Shown: piece after piece, positions 62,534-64,000 of the stretch
How positions within the stretch are numbered: the stretch's first letter is position 1
Layout: each line of letters opens with the position of its first letter
NCBI RefSeq assembly: GCF_001267885.1
Contig: NZ_CP012382.1
Location: 744,001 to 808,000, forward strand
From: Streptomyces ambofaciens ATCC 23877
GTDB taxonomy: Bacteria > Actinomycetota > Actinomycetes > Streptomycetales > Streptomycetaceae
Length of the DNA stretch: 64,000 nucleotides
Reading direction: 5' to 3'
Notes under the pieces: model-generated
Told to the model about the DNA's origin: nothing
What the model saw: only the letters and a program-made list of their open reading frames with translations
Database searches by the model: none
Translations under genes and position numbers: made by a program

Positions 62534-63293
62534 GTCGTTTCAGCGTGGCGGCACTGGCCATGAGCACCAGGACCACGCACCCGAGGATCAGCGCCGCGTC
62601 CCGGACGAACACCCCGGTGACGCCGGTGTGCGTGGCCGCCTCGCCCGCGGCCTGCACGGCGTAGGTCATGGGCATCGCCCGGGCCACGGCCGCCAGTGCG
62701 CCGTGCATCTCGTCCCGGGGCACGAACAGGCCGCACACCAGGAACTGCGGCAGTACCCCGGCCGGCAGGAACTGCACCGCCTGGAACTCGTTGCGGGCGA
62801 AGGCGCTCACCAGCAGGCCGAGGGCGAGGCCGAGCAGGGCACCGAGCATGGCGATGACCATCAGCAGATAAGCGGGACCCTTGATGTCCAGGCCCAGCGG
62901 GCCCACCGAGAGCAGGGTGGACAGCACCGCCTGGAGCAGCGCCAGGAACGCGAAGGCCAGGCTGTAGCCCAGGACGATGTCCAGCCGCCGTACCGGCATG
63001 GTCAGCAGCCGCTCGGCGGTGCCCGAGGTGCGTTCCCGGAGCGTCGACACGGAGGCCACCAGGTACATCACGATGACCGGGAAGATGCCGAAGACCTGGG
63101 GTCCGACCCGTTCGAAGGTCTCCTCGGCGTCGTGGAACATCAGCTTGAGCAGCACCATGAGCATGCAGGGGATGCCCAGGAGCAGGGCGGTGCTGCCGCG
63201 GTCGCGGGAGACCTGCTGGAGCACCCGGACGGCGGTCGCCGCGGTGATGTTGGGCGAGAACGGCAGCCGGTCGGTCAGGTGGGTGGCAGTCAT
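62529..63293 (-). CDS. ABC-2 type transporter permease
   Basis: 254 residues, six membrane segments with an N-terminal cytoplasmic tail (MTATHLTDRLPFSPNITAAT). Characteristic of the ABC-2 drug exporter group: RERTSGTAERLLTMPVRRLD and VPRDEMHGALAAVARAMPMT. ATGA overlap with the ATPase gene. Exports an unknown compound. Confidence 0.87.
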   Translation of the reverse strand: MTATHLTDRLPFSPNITAATAVRVLQQVSRDRGSTALLLGIPCMLMVLLKLMFHDAEETFERVGPQVFGIFPVIVMYLVASVSTLRERTSGTAERLLTMPVRRLDIVLGYSLAFAFLALLQAVLSTLLSVGPLGLDIKGPAYLLMVIAMLGALLGLALGLLVSAFARNEFQAVQFLPAGVLPQFLVCGLFVPRDEMHGALAAVARAMPMTYAVQAAGEAATHTGVTGVFVRDAALILGCVVLVLMASAATLKRR

Positions 63294-64000
63294 GTGAGGG
63301 AGTCCGCAGCGAAGAAGGCGCGTTCGGCGTCGGGTGCGCCGGGCTGGCCGAGCAGGTGGGGGGAGAGTCCGTCGACGGTGTCGTGCTGCCGGGCCCGTGC
63401 CTCGGCCGCGGCGGCGGCCCGGACGAGGTACAGGAACGCCTCCTCCACCGCGTCGCAGCCGGTGTGTTCGAGGAGGCTGCCCCGGTCCGCGTTGGCCAGG
63501 AGCCGTCCCGAGCGCATCAGCAGCAGCCGGTCGCAGCGGTCGGCCTCGTCCATGACGTGGCTGGAGACCAGGAGCGTGGTGCCCTCCTCGGCGAGCCGCT
63601 GGAAGACCAGCCACAGCTCCCGGCGGACCATCGGATCGAGTCCGACGGTGGGTTCGTCCATCACCAGCAGGTCGGGCCGGTTCAGCAGCGCGACGGCCAG
63701 GGAGACCCGCGAGTACTGGCCGCCCGAGAGCCGGGAGACCGGCTGGTCGGCGTAGGCGGCGAGGTCCACCTCCTTCACGACCCGGACCACGGCGTCCTCG
63801 CGCCGCCAGCCGCGCATGCCGAGGGCGGCGGCGAAGTACCGCAGGTTCTCCAGCACCGTCAGGTCCGCGTAGACGGAGGGTGCCTGGGTGACGTAGCCGA
63901 CGCGGGTGCGCAGCGGCCAGGCGCCCGCCGCGTGACCGAGCACCTGGACGTGGCCGGCGCTGGGCTCCTGGACGCCGACCACACAGCGCAGCAGGGTGGT
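63290..64000 (-). CDS. ABC-2 transporter ATP-binding protein (5' end outside window)
   Basis: The C-terminal 236 codons are present; the start is beyond the window. It opens with the end of the Walker A motif (TTLLRCVVG), then the Q-loop VGYVTQAPSVYADLTVLENL, signature LSGGQYSRVSLA, Walker B LLVMDEPTVGLD and the switch His in LLVSSHVMDEADRCD. DrrA-like drug exporter ATPase. Confidence 0.9.
   Translation of the reverse strand, partial: TTLLRCVVGVQEPSAGHVQVLGHAAGAWPLRTRVGYVTQAPSVYADLTVLENLRYFAAALGMRGWRREDAVVRVVKEVDLAAYADQPVSRLSGGQYSRVSLAVALLNRPDLLVMDEPTVGLDPMVRRELWLVFQRLAEEGTTLLVSSHVMDEADRCDRLLLMRSGRLLANADRGSLLEHTGCDAVEEAFLYLVRAAAAAEARARQHDTVDGLSPHLLGQPGAPDAERAFFAADSLT

Noticed and set aside
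1..64000. tRNA, rRNA, insertion sequences, integrase or attachment-site repeats
   Set aside because: None recognised on reading both strands; a tRNA scan would be needed to exclude a divergent tRNA completely.

Overview
The window is high-GC DNA (GC or G/C in almost every third codon position, GTG and TTG starts, many 4-base ATGA/GTGA overlaps) and reads as an accessory chromosome region of a Streptomyces. Several blocks are, from memory, collinear with the right-hand region of the S. coelicolor chromosome: nsrR/hmp, a conservon with a CYP157/CYP154 P450 pair, a LacI-controlled beta-galactosidase operon and a cdt-type siderophore uptake operon.

Layout. 1-5.1 kb: partial SAM methyltransferase, LysR regulator with a perfect inverted repeat, phosphoglucomutase, an Ala/Lys-rich membrane-tethered protein and a decayed peptidase E gene. 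5.2-10.7 kb: LysR regulator divergent from a benzoylformate decarboxylase / aldehyde dehydrogenase / aromatic acid transporter operon, with a perfect 7-5-7 operator between them. 10.8-15.1 kb: PepSY lipoprotein, the divergent snpR/snpA pair (LysR activator and snapalysin), a small membrane protein, CbiZ and a STAS-like protein. 15.2-17.5 kb: flavohaemoglobin and NsrR, each with an NsrR-type box, plus a cupin. 17.7-19.8 kb: GAF-ANTAR protein and a CPA1 antiporter. 19.9-25.4 kb: a complete translationally coupled conservon cvnA-B-C-D followed by two P450s, the first lacking the EXXR arginine.

25.5-37.1 kb: Cys-pair protein, a 650-base non-coding stretch with two kinds of tandem repeat, a YihY/BrkB membrane protein, then a LacI regulator facing a six-gene operon (two permeases, binding protein, GH42 beta-galactosidase, secreted GH30 galactanase with a ricin-type domain, O-acetyltransferase). 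Together these suggest extracellular cleavage of beta-galactan side chains, uptake of the galacto-oligosaccharides and internal hydrolysis; the missing ATPase is presumably a shared MsiK. 37.2-44.3 kb: methyltransferase, small membrane protein, spore-photoproduct-lyase-like radical SAM enzyme, a PPOX flavoprotein behind a palindrome, and a ferric-siderophore ABC operon behind a canonical iron box.

44.3-64 kb: an esterase-like remnant, secretory lipase, a small protein with an RQE-rich 6-residue repeat, EamA transporter, lipoprotein, an MSMEG_6728-type protein, then a carotenoid-like cluster on the minus strand (SRPBCC, CrtI-like oxidoreductase, SDR, crtI, crtB, Rieske protein) without crtE. 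It is followed by a streptogrisin-like protease with a LacI-type palindrome, a DUF4118-like membrane protein, a CPA2 antiporter, an orphan terpene cyclase, a secreted CAP protein, a 79-residue secreted peptide and an ABC-2 exporter cut by the window end. No rRNA, tRNA, CRISPR, insertion sequence or phage gene was seen.
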